Numbered from the stretch's first letter, positions 27,051-35,977 are shown. The stretch: 60,981 nt of DNA from Nocardia vinacea NBRC 16497 (GCF_000308835.1 NZ_BAGN01000413.1:1-60981); one strand, 5' to 3'. The notes: generated by a model from the sequence alone, not told the origin. Numbers and translations: made by a program.

Positions 27051-27929
27051 CTAGTTCGACAGGAACTCGCGCAACGCGATGATGGTCTGCTCGGCGGCCT
27101 CCTCCGGGACGAAATGCCCGCAGTCCAAACTGTGTCCGCGAACATCATCGGCGTACTGCCGCCATACCTCGAGTACGTCATAGCGGGTTCCGACGAAGCC
27201 GTGCGTGCCCCACAAAACCAGCAGCGCGCAGGTGATCCGGTGGCCTGCCGCGGCGTCGGCGTCGTCGTGTTCGAGATCGATGGAGGCGGCAGCGCGGTAG
27301 TCCTCACAGCTCGCCCGGATCGCCTCGGGGTCGCTGAAGCAGCGCACATACTCCGTTACGGCCTGTTCCTCGAATACCGCACCAGGGCCGGACCATTGCT
27401 CGAGTTTTCGGCGCAGAAAGTACTCGGGCGCGCCGCCGATCAGAACCTCGGGCAGATCGGGTTCTTCGGCGAGGAAGAACCAGTGGTCATAGACGGTTGC
27501 CAAGGAGCGGTCCACATTCGCGAAAACATGTCGGGTCGGGACGATGTCGAGGACCGCGGCTCGATCGACCCGTTCAGGGTGGTCGAGGCAGAGTCGATGT
27601 GCGACTCGGGCGCCGCGGTCGTGACCGACGATCGCGAAACGGTCGTGCCCTAAGGCTGTCATCAACCCGACCTGGTCCGCGGCCATCGCGCGTTTGCCGT
27701 ACGACGAATGATCGGCTGCCGAGGCGGGTTTGCCCGAGTCGCCGTAGCCGCGAAGATCGGAGACGACGACGGTATGCGACTCGGCCAACGCCGCTGCCAC
27801 CTCACGCCAGATCACATGGGTTTGGGGGTAGCCGTGCAGGAGTAGTACCGGTGGCCCCTCGCCGCCCACGCGCGCATGGATTCGGACACCCGCGACATCG
27901 ATGTCGTGGGTCGTGAACTCGGTGAACAT
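27051..27929 (-). CDS. Fluoroacetate-dehalogenase-like alpha/beta hydrolase
   Basis: 292 aa, close in length to known fluoroacetate dehalogenases. The nucleophile elbow VGHDRGARVAHR has Asp104 with Arg105 and Arg108, the pair that binds the substrate carboxylate. The halide pocket is represented by His149-Trp150 in VYDHWFFLAEEPDLPE and Tyr211 in CEDYRAAASID. Asp128 and His272 (DCGHFVPEEAA) complete the triad. The front HGYPQTHVIW and DLRGYGDSGKP fit too. It lies 32 bp downstream of another hydrolase gene under TetR-type operators. Haloacetate or epoxide substrates are possible; defluorination needs testing. Confidence 0.85.
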   Translation of the reverse strand: MFTEFTTHDIDVAGVRIHARVGGEGPPVLLLHGYPQTHVIWREVAAALAESHTVVVSDLRGYGDSGKPASAADHSSYGKRAMAADQVGLMTALGHDRFAIVGHDRGARVAHRLCLDHPERVDRAAVLDIVPTRHVFANVDRSLATVYDHWFFLAEEPDLPEVLIGGAPEYFLRRKLEQWSGPGAVFEEQAVTEYVRCFSDPEAIRASCEDYRAAASIDLEHDDADAAAGHRITCALLVLWGTHGFVGTRYDVLEVWRQYADDVRGHSLDCGHFVPEEAAEQTIIALREFLSN

Positions 27930-27961
27930 ACCGTCGATCTCCTATCCGACGCGGGCGGGTC

Positions 27962-28810
27962 TCAGGAAGCCAGGAATTCGAGCGTCTCTCCGACGAACCT
28001 GTCGTGATGTTGGAAGATTCCGCCATGTCCGGCGTCCGGGTAGATCCGCAGCGTCGCATTCGGCAGACGTTGCGCCAGATCGAAGGAGTTGCTGGTGGGC
28101 ACCATTCGATCGTCCTCACCATTGGCCACCAGCACAGGATGCTGGATGCGACTCAGGTCGGAGGGCTCCTGAACGCCCCACGCATGGATGGCTTTGAGCT
28201 GAGTGCGAAAGGCGCGCAGTGCGATTGACTTGTCACGGTCGACGGTGCGTTCCTTCAAACGCTTCACGAACGCCCGAGCCTCCGACTTGCCGTGCGGGGT
28301 TCTGGTGAAGAACAGGTACTCCTTGGGATCTTTGAAGGTGGCGACCGCCTTGAAGGTGTCACGGTAGGTCAACGAGGTCACGTTGACGATGCCTTCACCT
28401 CCCGCCGGACCGGTCCCCGCGAGGATAACCTTCCGAACCAGTCCTGGCTCTTCGCGAGCGATCACCTGCGCGACGAAGCCTCCCATCGACAGCCCCAAGA
28501 GATCGACCTGATCGAAGCCCAGTGCGCGGATAAACGCGACGGCATCTCGTGCCATCGCTGCGATCGAATCCGGTGTCGTGCCTTCGGACGCGCCGACACC
28601 GCGGTTGTCGAAGGTGATCACGCGGTGCTTCGCCGCAATGCCGTCGACCACTCGGGGATCCCAGTTGTCCAGGTTGGCGGCCAGATGATTCAAGAAGATC
28701 ACCGGTACACCGGTTTCGAGACCCAGCTCGCGGTAGGTGAATCGTGTTGTGCCGACCTGCACGGATTTTGTCGGCGCATCTTTGTACAAGGTGCCGCTCG
28801 CACGCTTCAT
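27962..28810 (-). CDS. Alpha/beta hydrolase
   Basis: 282 aa. Nucleophile Ser in LLGLSMGGFVAQ, acid Asp in ANGEDDRMVP, His in DAGHGGIFQHH. The subgroup hallmark LNHLAANLDNWDPRVVDGIA and RLKERTVDRDK are shared with the hydrolases at 37354 and 38537. It leads a two-gene unit with the dehalogenase-like gene and is divergent from the TetR at 28902, with two matching operators between them. A 43-base stretch of this gene (28320-28362) recurs identically at 43983-44025 as debris. Confidence 0.93.
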   Translation of the reverse strand: MKRASGTLYKDAPTKSVQVGTTRFTYRELGLETGVPVIFLNHLAANLDNWDPRVVDGIAAKHRVITFDNRGVGASEGTTPDSIAAMARDAVAFIRALGFDQVDLLGLSMGGFVAQVIAREEPGLVRKVILAGTGPAGGEGIVNVTSLTYRDTFKAVATFKDPKEYLFFTRTPHGKSEARAFVKRLKERTVDRDKSIALRAFRTQLKAIHAWGVQEPSDLSRIQHPVLVANGEDDRMVPTSNSFDLAQRLPNATLRIYPDAGHGGIFQHHDRFVGETLEFLAS

Positions 28811-28824
28811 GACTTCCTCCTGTT

Positions 28825-28842
28825 GTAAACCGATTGGTGTAC
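28825..28842. promoter_or_regulatory. TetR operator 1, hydrolase side
   Basis: GTAAACCGATTGGTGTAC, 15 bp upstream of the hydrolase start. It shares the pattern with 21187-21208, 28877-28894 and the pair at 47.8 kb. Confidence 0.75.
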
Positions 28843-28876
28843 TTTTGGCTCGACGGTACTCGACCGCGCTCGGCTT

Positions 28877-28894
28877 GTAAACAGATCGGTATAC
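28877..28894. promoter_or_regulatory. TetR operator 2, TetR side
   Basis: GTAAACAGATCGGTATAC, 7 bp upstream of the TetR ATG and 52 bp from operator 1, consistent with autorepression. Confidence 0.75.
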
Positions 28895-28901
28895 TTGGCT
28901 C

Positions 28902-29507
28902 ATGACTTCGCTCACCGGTACCCAGGAAACGACCCGTCGGGGAGGGCGTGGGGCGCGGCAACGCATCCTGAACGCCGCTGCGGAGCTGTTCTACAACGAG
29001 GGCATCAACGCCACCGGTGTCGAACTGATTTCGGCTAAAGCGTCGGTGTCGAAAAGAACTCTCTACCAACACTTTCCGAGTAAGACCGCGTTGGTGGAGG
29101 AGTATCTGCGCATGCTACGACAAGCCGCGGGCAACCTCGCGGACGCGCCATTGGCGGACTCCGATTCGAACCCGCGAGCGCGGCTGCTCGCTTTGTTCGA
29201 CAGCCCAGACGCGGCCGATACGCCGATGCGCGGCTGCCCATTTCACAACGCGGCGGTCGAGGCGGCCGAGTCCATGCCCGGCGTACAAGACATCGTCCAC
29301 GCACACAAGCGGAACTACATCGACGGGCTCACCGAGCTCGCCCGACGAGCGGGTGCCGCGGACTCACAGCTTCTGGGCAACCAGCTCGCCCTCCTCTACG
29401 AAGGGGCAGCCGCACTATCCACCTCCCTCAATGATCCGGCACCCTGGGCGCACGCCCGCGCGACAGCCGAGGTGCTCATAAATGAAGCGACGCGCGACCT
29501 CGCGTGA
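28902..29507 (+). CDS. TetR-family repressor of the GTAAACCGATCGGTGTAC regulon
   Basis: 201 aa. The HTH reads FYNEGINATGVELISAKASVSKRTLYQHFPSKTAL, strongly TetR. The C-terminal helical domain contains MRGCPFHNAAVEA with one Cys, a pattern common in TetR members of the YcdC/AcrR-like actinobacterial groups. Its start follows operator 2 by only 7 bp. It is divergent from the two-hydrolase unit. Because the same operator pattern precedes SDR genes at 21170 and 47695, it is the best candidate to control them as well. The ligand is unknown. Confidence 0.92.
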   Translation: MTSLTGTQETTRRGGRGARQRILNAAAELFYNEGINATGVELISAKASVSKRTLYQHFPSKTALVEEYLRMLRQAAGNLADAPLADSDSNPRARLLALFDSPDAADTPMRGCPFHNAAVEAAESMPGVQDIVHAHKRNYIDGLTELARRAGAADSQLLGNQLALLYEGAAALSTSLNDPAPWAHARATAEVLINEATRDLA

Positions 29508-29586
29508 CCGGCACGATCCGGACATCGCTGATTGCGCGCACGAGCTGCGGGATAGCCTGCGAGCAGGTGTGACATAAACTTCCATT

Positions 29587-30081
29587 ATGGAACACAAGAG
29601 CTTCGAAGGCATGAGTTGCCCGGTTGCGCTGGCATTGGAGCAGGTTGGGGAGTGGTGGAGCATCCTGATCCTCCGTGACGCCACGCATGGCATGACTCGG
29701 TTCGAGCAGTTTCAGAAGAGCCTCGGTATCTCGCCGAACTCCCTGTCCCGTCGGCTCGGTGCACTCGTCGAGGCTGGTCTCCTGGAGCGGCGTCGTTACA
29801 ACGAGCGTCCCCCGAGGGATGAGTACGTTCTCACAGAGGCAGGGCACGCGTTCCGTCCTGTACTGATCGCCCTGTACGCCTGGGGTAGTAGCTACTTCCC
29901 TCCTGAAGCTCCCAATGTTCGCCTCGTGGACAAAGAGTCCGGAATAGATGTCGATCCGATGTTGATCGACCGCTTGACGGGGCGTCCGCTCGACGACGAG
30001 CACTCGATGTTCCTGCCAGGGCCGGCCGCTGACGATCGACTCCGTGCGGCCCTCGAGGGGCGAAGCCGGCTCGTCTCCTGA
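29587..30081 (+). CDS. HxlR-family regulator
   Basis: 164 aa. Winged helix with FEGMSCPVALALEQVGEWW (Cys11) and FQKSLGISPNSLSRRLGALVEAGLLER, then the wing DEYVLTEAGHAFRPV. The C-terminal part is short and polar. It stands between the TetR and hydrolase genes on the same strand and is followed by an inverted repeat at 30127-30149 and by the hydrolase-PrpE-SDR-SDR-AcuI run, which it probably controls. Confidence 0.92.
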   Translation: MEHKSFEGMSCPVALALEQVGEWWSILILRDATHGMTRFEQFQKSLGISPNSLSRRLGALVEAGLLERRRYNERPPRDEYVLTEAGHAFRPVLIALYAWGSSYFPPEAPNVRLVDKESGIDVDPMLIDRLTGRPLDDEHSMFLPGPAADDRLRAALEGRSRLVS

Positions 30082-30126
30082 CTCTTCGCGGAGCTGACAG
30101 CTCTCCATGTCACTTCCATCTTCATA

Positions 30127-30149
30127 GTCACTTGCATAATGGTAGTGAC
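30127..30149. promoter_or_regulatory. Operator-like repeat upstream of the acrylate-type operon
   Basis: GTCACT-N11-AGTGAC, perfect arms, about 50-70 bp upstream of the hydrolase start. Its spacer contains CATAATGG, whose complement CCATTATG overlaps the start of the HxlR gene at 29587, so both promoters share a short element. Confidence 0.5.
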
Positions 30150-30199
30150 ACGGGTTACATTCGGTGCGCTACTTGCCGTCAAGTGATGAGGTGCACACA

Positions 30200-31075
30200 G
30201 TGAGCTCTCCAGTAACCGACCGAGCCGTCCAGCAGTACCGCTCGGTGGAGATCGAAACCAAGTACGTCGAGGTCGGCGACGTCCGCTACGCCTACCGGGA
30301 GCTGGGCCCGGATCGGCCGGTGGATACGACGCCGCTGGTCTTCCTGCACCGCTTCCGGGGGACCCTCGACGACTGGGACCCGGCCTTCGTCGACGCCGTG
30401 GCCGAGCACCGGCATGTGATTCTGTTCAGTGACGCGGCGGTCGGCTCGTCGACCGGATCACCGGCGACCAGCGTGGACGAGAAGGCCCGCAATGCCGCTT
30501 CGTTTGTGCGGGCCCTGGGCCACGATGTTGTGGATGTGCTGGGATTCTCGATGGGTGGCTTCGTCGCGCAGGCCATCGCGTTGCAGGAACCGGCATTGGT
30601 GCGCAAGGTTGTCGTAATCGGGACGGGCCCGGGCGGCAATCCGGAGACCGACCCGCACACCGACATCGTCTTCGACATCGCGCTCACTCCCGAGTACTCC
30701 TTCGAAGACGTCCGCTACCTTTTCTTCGCCGAGGGCCGTGATGCCGAGACCCAGGCCTATATCGATCGCAACGCACTGCGGGCCCACCGTGAACCCGTCG
30801 TCACGCCGGAAGTCATTCAGGTGATGGCCGGTTTGATCATGGACTTCATGGGCGGTAAAACCGGCCACTACGCCAGGCTGGGGGAGCTTCGCCAGCCGAC
30901 ACTCGTCATCGACGGGGACACCGACCCGTTCTTCCCGGTCAAGAACCAGTGGTTGCTCTATCGGGAGCTGCCCGACGCGCAGCTGGCCGTCTATCCGCAG
31001 GCGGGCCACGCACCACATCAACAGCACCCAGAGGCCGTGGCCGCCCAGGTCGAGCGGTTCCTCGCCCACTCGTGA
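30200..31075 (+). CDS. Alpha/beta hydrolase
   Basis: 291 aa from GTG 30200; a GTG at 30164 is possible. Nucleophile Ser in LGFSMGGFVAQA, acid Asp in VIDGDTDPFFP, His in QAGHAPHQQH. It belongs to the same paralogous set as the other small hydrolases (VFLHRFRGTLDDWDPAFVDAVA). It is the first gene of the run leading to PrpE-type synthetase, SDRs and AcuI-type reductase, with 54 bp to the synthetase gene, and could release the acid or alcohol that feeds that pathway. Confidence 0.92.
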   Translation: MSSPVTDRAVQQYRSVEIETKYVEVGDVRYAYRELGPDRPVDTTPLVFLHRFRGTLDDWDPAFVDAVAEHRHVILFSDAAVGSSTGSPATSVDEKARNAASFVRALGHDVVDVLGFSMGGFVAQAIALQEPALVRKVVVIGTGPGGNPETDPHTDIVFDIALTPEYSFEDVRYLFFAEGRDAETQAYIDRNALRAHREPVVTPEVIQVMAGLIMDFMGGKTGHYARLGELRQPTLVIDGDTDPFFPVKNQWLLYRELPDAQLAVYPQAGHAPHQQHPEAVAAQVERFLAHS

Positions 31076-31129
31076 TCTGCCCAGACGGGCGCGGCTCTCC
31101 GCGCCCCGGGTGTCTCTGGAAGGAACACG

Positions 31130-33025
31130 ATGACGAGCTACGAGGGCCTTTACAGCGCCTGGCGTGACGATGCGCTGGGCTACTGGACCACGCAGGCGTC
31201 CCGCATCGATTGGGAAGCGCCTTGGACTGCGGTATTCGACGAGACCATCGGCCCCTACGGCCGCTGGTTCCCCGATGCCCGCCTGAACACGAGCTACAAC
31301 TGTCTCGATCGGCACGTCGACGCTGGTGCGGGCGATCGGCCCGCACTGGTCTGGGACAGTGCGATGACCGGTGAGATCGTCACACACACCTACCGCGAGC
31401 TTCGCGACCGCGTCGCGAAGGTGGCTGGAGCGCTCGCCTCGGTGGGGGTGCGCAGCGGCGATCGTGTCGTCATCTACATGCCGATGATTCCTGAGGCCGC
31501 GATCGCGATGCTGGCTTGCGCAAGGTTGGGAGCGATCCACTCTGTGGTGTTCGGCGGCTTCGCGGCCGCCGAGCTCGCAGGACGGATCGATGCCACCGAG
31601 CCACGGGCGATCATTGCCGCATCGTGCGGTCTGGAACCGAGCCGAGTGGTGGCTTATAAGCCGGTGCTCGACGAAGCGCTGGCGCAGTCGCGACACCGGC
31701 CCGATGCGTGCTTCGTGCTGCAACGCCCACAGGCGCTCGCCGAGCTCGAGCCCGGCCGCGACCTTGACCTACTGGCGGCGGAGAAGGCGGCGAGCCCGCA
31801 CGATCCGGTGCCCGTCGATGCCTCAGCCCCGCTCTACATCCTGCACACCTCGGGTACGACAGGGCGACCGAAGGGCATTGTCCGCGACAACGGCGGCCAC
31901 GCGGTGGCGCTCGCCGCATCCATCCCGACCATTTTCGGGCTGGCCGCGGGCGATGTGTTCTGGGCGGCATCGGATGTGGGCTGGGTCGTCGGACACTCCT
32001 ACATCGTCTACGCGCCGCTGCTGGCCGGTCTGACATCGGTCATGTACGAGGGCAAGCCCGTCGGGACCCCCGACGCCGGCGCGTTCTGGCGCGTGATCGC
32101 GCGGCATCATGTCAATGTCCTCTTCACCGCCCCCACTGCGATACGTGCGATCAGGCGGCAGGACCCGGATCTGGACATGCTGGGTCGACACGACCTCTCG
32201 TCGCTGCAGGCGGTGTTCCTGGCGGGCGAGCGGTGCGACCCGCCGACGGCAACGTGGCTGCAATCGCGGATCGACAGGCCGGTCGTAGACAACTGGTGGC
32301 AAACGGAAACCGGCTGGCCTATCACGGCGCGGTTCCGAGGGGCGGAGCTGACGCCCTTCAAGCCAGGTTCGGGTGGCAGGCCCAGTCCGGGATTCGAGGT
32401 GGCCGCGCTCGGCGACGATGGTGTCCCGCTGGCAGTCGGCGAGACGGGCAATCTCGCCCTCCGTCTGCCGCTACCGCCCGGCAGCGCGCCGACGCTGTGG
32501 GGTGACGACGCGGGCTTCCGTGCGTCATACCTGGACAAATTTCCTGGTTGGTACCGCACGGGCGACGCGGGACACATCGACGAGGACGGCGACGTATGGG
32601 TCCTCGGCCGTGTCGACGACATCATCAATGTGGCCGGACACCGGCTCTCCACCGGTGCGATGGAGGAGATTCTGGCTGCGCATCCGGACGTCGCGGAATG
32701 CGCGGTGATCGGGGTGACCGACCCCTTGAAGGGCGAGTCGCCCATGGGCTTGGTGGTGCTCAAGGCTGGAATGAGCCGCGACGTGGACACCGTGCGCCGC
32801 GAATTGGTTGACATGGTTCGCAATCGGATCGGCGCAGTTGCGTCCTTCCGCAGCGCGTTCGTCGTGGACCAGCTCCCCAAGACTCGCTCCGGAAAGATCC
32901 TCCGCCGCAGTCTGCGCGACTTGGCGAACGGTGTGCCGGTGCAGATTCCGCCGACGATCGAGGATCCGAGCGTGCTGGAACACCTCCGTGGCGTCTTTGC
33001 CACTGCGGCACCTGCACTCGACTGA
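31130..33025 (+). CDS. prpE: Propionyl-CoA synthetase-type acyl-CoA synthetase
   Basis: 631 aa, the length of PrpE/Acs enzymes. It activates a short acid to its CoA thioester with ATP through an acyl-AMP. Seen: GRWFPDARLNTSYNCLDRHV (typical of PrpE), the AMP-binding P-loop YILHTSGTTGRPKGIVRD, VNVLFTAPTAIRAIRR, DNWWQTETGWPI, GWYRTGDAGHIDEDG and the acetylatable Lys in LPKTRSGKILRRSL. Propionate and acrylate are the usual substrates of this branch. GGAAGGA precedes the ATG. Its position with an AcuI-type reductase suggests acrylate to acryloyl-CoA, but propionate alone is also possible. Confidence 0.88.
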   Translation: MTSYEGLYSAWRDDALGYWTTQASRIDWEAPWTAVFDETIGPYGRWFPDARLNTSYNCLDRHVDAGAGDRPALVWDSAMTGEIVTHTYRELRDRVAKVAGALASVGVRSGDRVVIYMPMIPEAAIAMLACARLGAIHSVVFGGFAAAELAGRIDATEPRAIIAASCGLEPSRVVAYKPVLDEALAQSRHRPDACFVLQRPQALAELEPGRDLDLLAAEKAASPHDPVPVDASAPLYILHTSGTTGRPKGIVRDNGGHAVALAASIPTIFGLAAGDVFWAASDVGWVVGHSYIVYAPLLAGLTSVMYEGKPVGTPDAGAFWRVIARHHVNVLFTAPTAIRAIRRQDPDLDMLGRHDLSSLQAVFLAGERCDPPTATWLQSRIDRPVVDNWWQTETGWPITARFRGAELTPFKPGSGGRPSPGFEVAALGDDGVPLAVGETGNLALRLPLPPGSAPTLWGDDAGFRASYLDKFPGWYRTGDAGHIDEDGDVWVLGRVDDIINVAGHRLSTGAMEEILAAHPDVAECAVIGVTDPLKGESPMGLVVLKAGMSRDVDTVRRELVDMVRNRIGAVASFRSAFVVDQLPKTRSGKILRRSLRDLANGVPVQIPPTIEDPSVLEHLRGVFATAAPALD

Positions 33026-33143
33026 TAACGCGCATCCATCCGATCCCGTGCCGAAAGGCATCAGTCCGAAAACGAAAGGCATCGACGCGTTTTCGGTCGA
33101 CGCCAGTATCAAAATCAGGAACCAGTACAAAGGGGTACTCATC

Positions 33144-33962
33144 ATGTCTGGACGCGTTGCGGGCAAAGTCGCCTTCATCACCGGAGCCGCTCGGGGGCAG
33201 GGCCGCAGCCATGCGCTGCGGCTCGCCGAGGAAGGTGCGGACATCATCGCCCTCGACATATGCAAGCCGTTGGCGTCGGCGCGCTATGACTTGGCAACGT
33301 CGGCGGACCTCGCCGAAACCAGGAAGGCGGTGGAAGCCCTCGGCAGGCGTGTCGTGACCGTCGAGGCCGATGTGCGAGACGAGCAGCAACTCGCGGAGGC
33401 TTTCCGTGCAGGTGTGGCGGAGATCGGCCCGGTGGACATCGTGATCGCCAACGCCGGTGTGGCCCTCTTCGCCACCGATGAACCGCACGAGGCGTGGCAG
33501 GACACGATCGACGTCAACCTCACCGGCGTCCTCAACACGCTCGAGACCGCTGTGCCTTCGATGATCGAGCGCGGTCAGGGCGGTGCGATCGTGTTGACGA
33601 GCTCAACCGCGGGTTTGCGCGGGATACTCGGCCCGTCACGAGGAGCGTTGGCGTACGTCGCCTCCAAACACGGCATGGTCGGGCTGATGCGCTCCTATGC
33701 CAACAACCTCGCCGCCCACTCGATCCGGGTGAACACGATAAATCCGACGGGCGTGGAAACGCCCATGATCGCGACCCCCTCGATCGAGACATTCCTCGAG
33801 CAGAACCCGCAGCTCGTTCCGCATATCACGAACGCGATGCCGGTCGGTCTCATCTCGGTGCGGGACGTCAGCAACGCGGTGCTCTACCTCGTGTCCGACG
33901 ACGGCCGCTACGTCACCGGCACGACGTTGTCGGTCGACGCCGGCTTCAACAACAAGAACTGA
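33144..33962 (+). CDS. Mycofactocin-coupled-type SDR oxidoreductase
   Basis: 272 aa. The start KVAFITGAARGQGRSHALRLAEEGADIIALDIC is the hallmark of the actinobacterial SDR subfamily that includes carveol dehydrogenase and is associated with the mycofactocin cofactor. The insert after beta-2 (ASARYDLATSADLAETRKAV) is the extra loop held responsible for non-exchangeable NAD. Further motifs are VIANAGVAL, LTSSTAGLRG and YVASKHG (YxxxK). It is the first of two tandem paralogues, 11 bp apart. It probably oxidises an alcohol; no mycofactocin synthesis genes are in the window. Confidence 0.92.
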   Translation: MSGRVAGKVAFITGAARGQGRSHALRLAEEGADIIALDICKPLASARYDLATSADLAETRKAVEALGRRVVTVEADVRDEQQLAEAFRAGVAEIGPVDIVIANAGVALFATDEPHEAWQDTIDVNLTGVLNTLETAVPSMIERGQGGAIVLTSSTAGLRGILGPSRGALAYVASKHGMVGLMRSYANNLAAHSIRVNTINPTGVETPMIATPSIETFLEQNPQLVPHITNAMPVGLISVRDVSNAVLYLVSDDGRYVTGTTLSVDAGFNNKN

Positions 33963-33973
33963 GGAAATTGATC

Positions 33974-34807
33974 ATGACTGGACGAGTTGAGGGCAAAGTT
34001 GCCTTCGTCACCGGGGCTGGGCGGGGACAAGGCCGGGCGCACGCGGTGCGGCTGGCATCGGAAGGGGCCGACATCATCGCCGTCGACCTGTGCGCGCCGA
34101 TCGACTCGGTGCCCTATGCGCTGGCGAGTGAGGAAGACCTGAAGGAGACGGTCAGACAGGTCGAGGGCCTTGGGCGCAGGATCGTGGCGCGCCGAGCGGA
34201 TGTGCGGGATTTCTCGGCTCTCGAGGCCGCCGTGTCGGCCGGTGTCGCCGAGTTCGGGCGCCTCGATATCGCTGTGGCAAACGCCGGGATCCTGTCGGCT
34301 GCCCCTACCGAGGCGATGTCCGAGCAGAGCTGGCAGGACATGATCGATGTGAACCTCACCGGCGTATTCCACGCCGCAAAGGCCGCGATCCCGCACATCC
34401 GGGCGGGCGGCGTAGGTGGATCGATTGTTCTGACCAGCTCCGCGGTCGGCATTCGGGCCATGCCGAATCTGCCGCACTACGTCGCCGCGAAGTCAGGGGT
34501 CATCGGGCTCATGAGGTCCATGGCTCTCGAGCTCGCCGTGGACAAGATCCGCGTCAACACCGTCAACCCCAGCATCGCCGACACACTCATGGTGCAGAAC
34601 GACGCCATACACAAGCTCTTCGTACCCGATAGCGAGAGCCCGACTCGTGAGCAGGCCGCAGAGGTCTTCGCAACCCTCAATCCGATGCCGACACCCTGGG
34701 TCGATGCCGAGGACGTCGCTAATGCGGTGCTGTTCCTCGTATCGGACGAAGCCCGCTTCGTCACGGGGCTCGAGTTCAAGATCGACGCAGGATTCTGCCT
34801 GGCCTGA
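33974..34807 (+). CDS. Mycofactocin-coupled-type SDR oxidoreductase (second copy)
   Basis: 277 aa. The start GKVAFVTGAGRGQGRAHAVRLASEGADIIAVDLC and the loop SVPYALASEEDLKETVRQVEGLGRR place it in the same subfamily as the preceding gene. Active site: LTSSAVGIRAMPNLPHYVAAKSG (Ser, Tyr, Lys). GAGGA lies 8 bases before the ATG. The two copies are clearly diverged, so they may act on successive or different alcohols. A hairpin follows 5 bp after the stop. Confidence 0.92.
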   Translation: MTGRVEGKVAFVTGAGRGQGRAHAVRLASEGADIIAVDLCAPIDSVPYALASEEDLKETVRQVEGLGRRIVARRADVRDFSALEAAVSAGVAEFGRLDIAVANAGILSAAPTEAMSEQSWQDMIDVNLTGVFHAAKAAIPHIRAGGVGGSIVLTSSAVGIRAMPNLPHYVAAKSGVIGLMRSMALELAVDKIRVNTVNPSIADTLMVQNDAIHKLFVPDSESPTREQAAEVFATLNPMPTPWVDAEDVANAVLFLVSDEARFVTGLEFKIDAGFCLA

Positions 34808-34811
34808 TCCG

Positions 34812-34841
34812 GTGTGGCGGAGTCGTAACACCCCGCCACAC
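34812..34841. terminator. Hairpin after the SDR pair
   Basis: GTGTGGCGG / CCGCCACAC, perfect 9-bp arms with a 12-base loop, between the second SDR and the AcuI-type gene. The AcuI-type gene may thus be partly uncoupled or have its own promoter in the following 150 bp. Confidence 0.65.
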
Positions 34842-34990
34842 AGCCAGGTTCAGTCGAATCCCCCGAGGTGTCCGGACAGCTGGTTCGGTGCGCCACTCAG
34901 CCCGGTTGTTGTACGGATCGGTAGTGGCCGGGGACCTCAGCGGGTGTTCGTAACAGCAATTGGAATTGACGACAATCCGTAGGAGACAAG

Positions 34991-35977
34991 ATGAGGGCAG
35001 TACAAATCCTGAAGGACAACGCCGGACAGCGCGCGGAGCTCACCGAGATTCCCGACGATGAGATCGGCGAGGGTGATGTGACCATCGAGGTTGACTACTC
35101 GGCAGTGAACTTCAAGGACGGCCTGGGCGTGACCGGCGCTGTACCGGTTGTCGAACGATTCCCGATCGTCGCAGGCATCGACCTGGCCGGCACCGTTGTC
35201 GAGGCGACGGTCGAGTCAGGCTTCACCCCAGGCGATTCTGTCGCTGTCAACGGATGGGGACTTGCAGTCAGTCACAATGGCGGGTTCGCTACCCGCGCGC
35301 GGGTGCCGGCGGCGTGGATCACCAGAATTCCGCCGCGATTCACTACCTGGCAGGCAATGGCGATCGGGACAGCCGGCTACACGGCAGCCCTCAGCGTCAA
35401 GGCGCTGCAACGCCACGGGTTGACGCCGGACGCTGGTCCCGTGGTGGTCACTGGTGCCGCTGGCGGTGTCGGGTCTGTGGCGATCGCACTGCTAGCCGGG
35501 ATCGGGTTCGAGGTTCACGCGTCCACCGGGCGCCTCGGTGAGAAGGACTACCTGCAGAACCTGGGGGCCTTAGAGATCATCCCGCGAGAGGATCTTGCCG
35601 AACCTGTCCAGGCGGCGCTCGGATCCGAGCGATGGGCCGGCGGCGTCGACGTCGTCGGCAGCCATACGCTGGTGAACGTTCTCAGCCAGATCCGCTACGG
35701 CGGCGTCGTGGCGAACTGTGGTCTCGCTCAGGGGCTCGAGCTCCCGGGTTCGGTCGCGCCCTTCATCCTCCGGGGTGTCACCCTGGCTGGCATCGACTCC
35801 GTCAATGCCCCCGCGAACAGCCGAAACGACGCATGGCAGTTGCTCGACGAGCATCTCGACGAGCGTCTGCTCGATGAGATGACGACCACGGTTCCGCTCC
35901 ATCAGGCAGCGACGGTGGCCCAACAGGTCCTTACCGGCGCTGTGCGCGGTAGGACGGTCGTAGACGTCAACGCCTGA
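34991..35977 (+). CDS. acuI: Acryloyl-CoA reductase (AcuI/YhdH-type MDR)
   Basis: 328 aa, the length of YhdH/AcuI proteins. AGGAG lies 6 bases before the ATG. The zinc-free MDR signature of this branch is complete: YSAVNFKDGLGVTG, FPIVAGIDLAGTVVE, VNGWGLAVSHNGGFATRARV, AIGTAGYTAALSVKAL, VVVTGAAGGVGSVAIALLAGIGFEV, and ANCGLAQGLELPGSVAPFILRGVTLAGIDSV (read as the terminal family motif). It reduces acryloyl-CoA to propionyl-CoA with NADPH in AcuI; YhdH homologues detoxify the same electrophile. Confidence 0.9.
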   Translation: MRAVQILKDNAGQRAELTEIPDDEIGEGDVTIEVDYSAVNFKDGLGVTGAVPVVERFPIVAGIDLAGTVVEATVESGFTPGDSVAVNGWGLAVSHNGGFATRARVPAAWITRIPPRFTTWQAMAIGTAGYTAALSVKALQRHGLTPDAGPVVVTGAAGGVGSVAIALLAGIGFEVHASTGRLGEKDYLQNLGALEIIPREDLAEPVQAALGSERWAGGVDVVGSHTLVNVLSQIRYGGVVANCGLAQGLELPGSVAPFILRGVTLAGIDSVNAPANSRNDAWQLLDEHLDERLLDEMTTTVPLHQAATVAQQVLTGAVRGRTVVDVNA

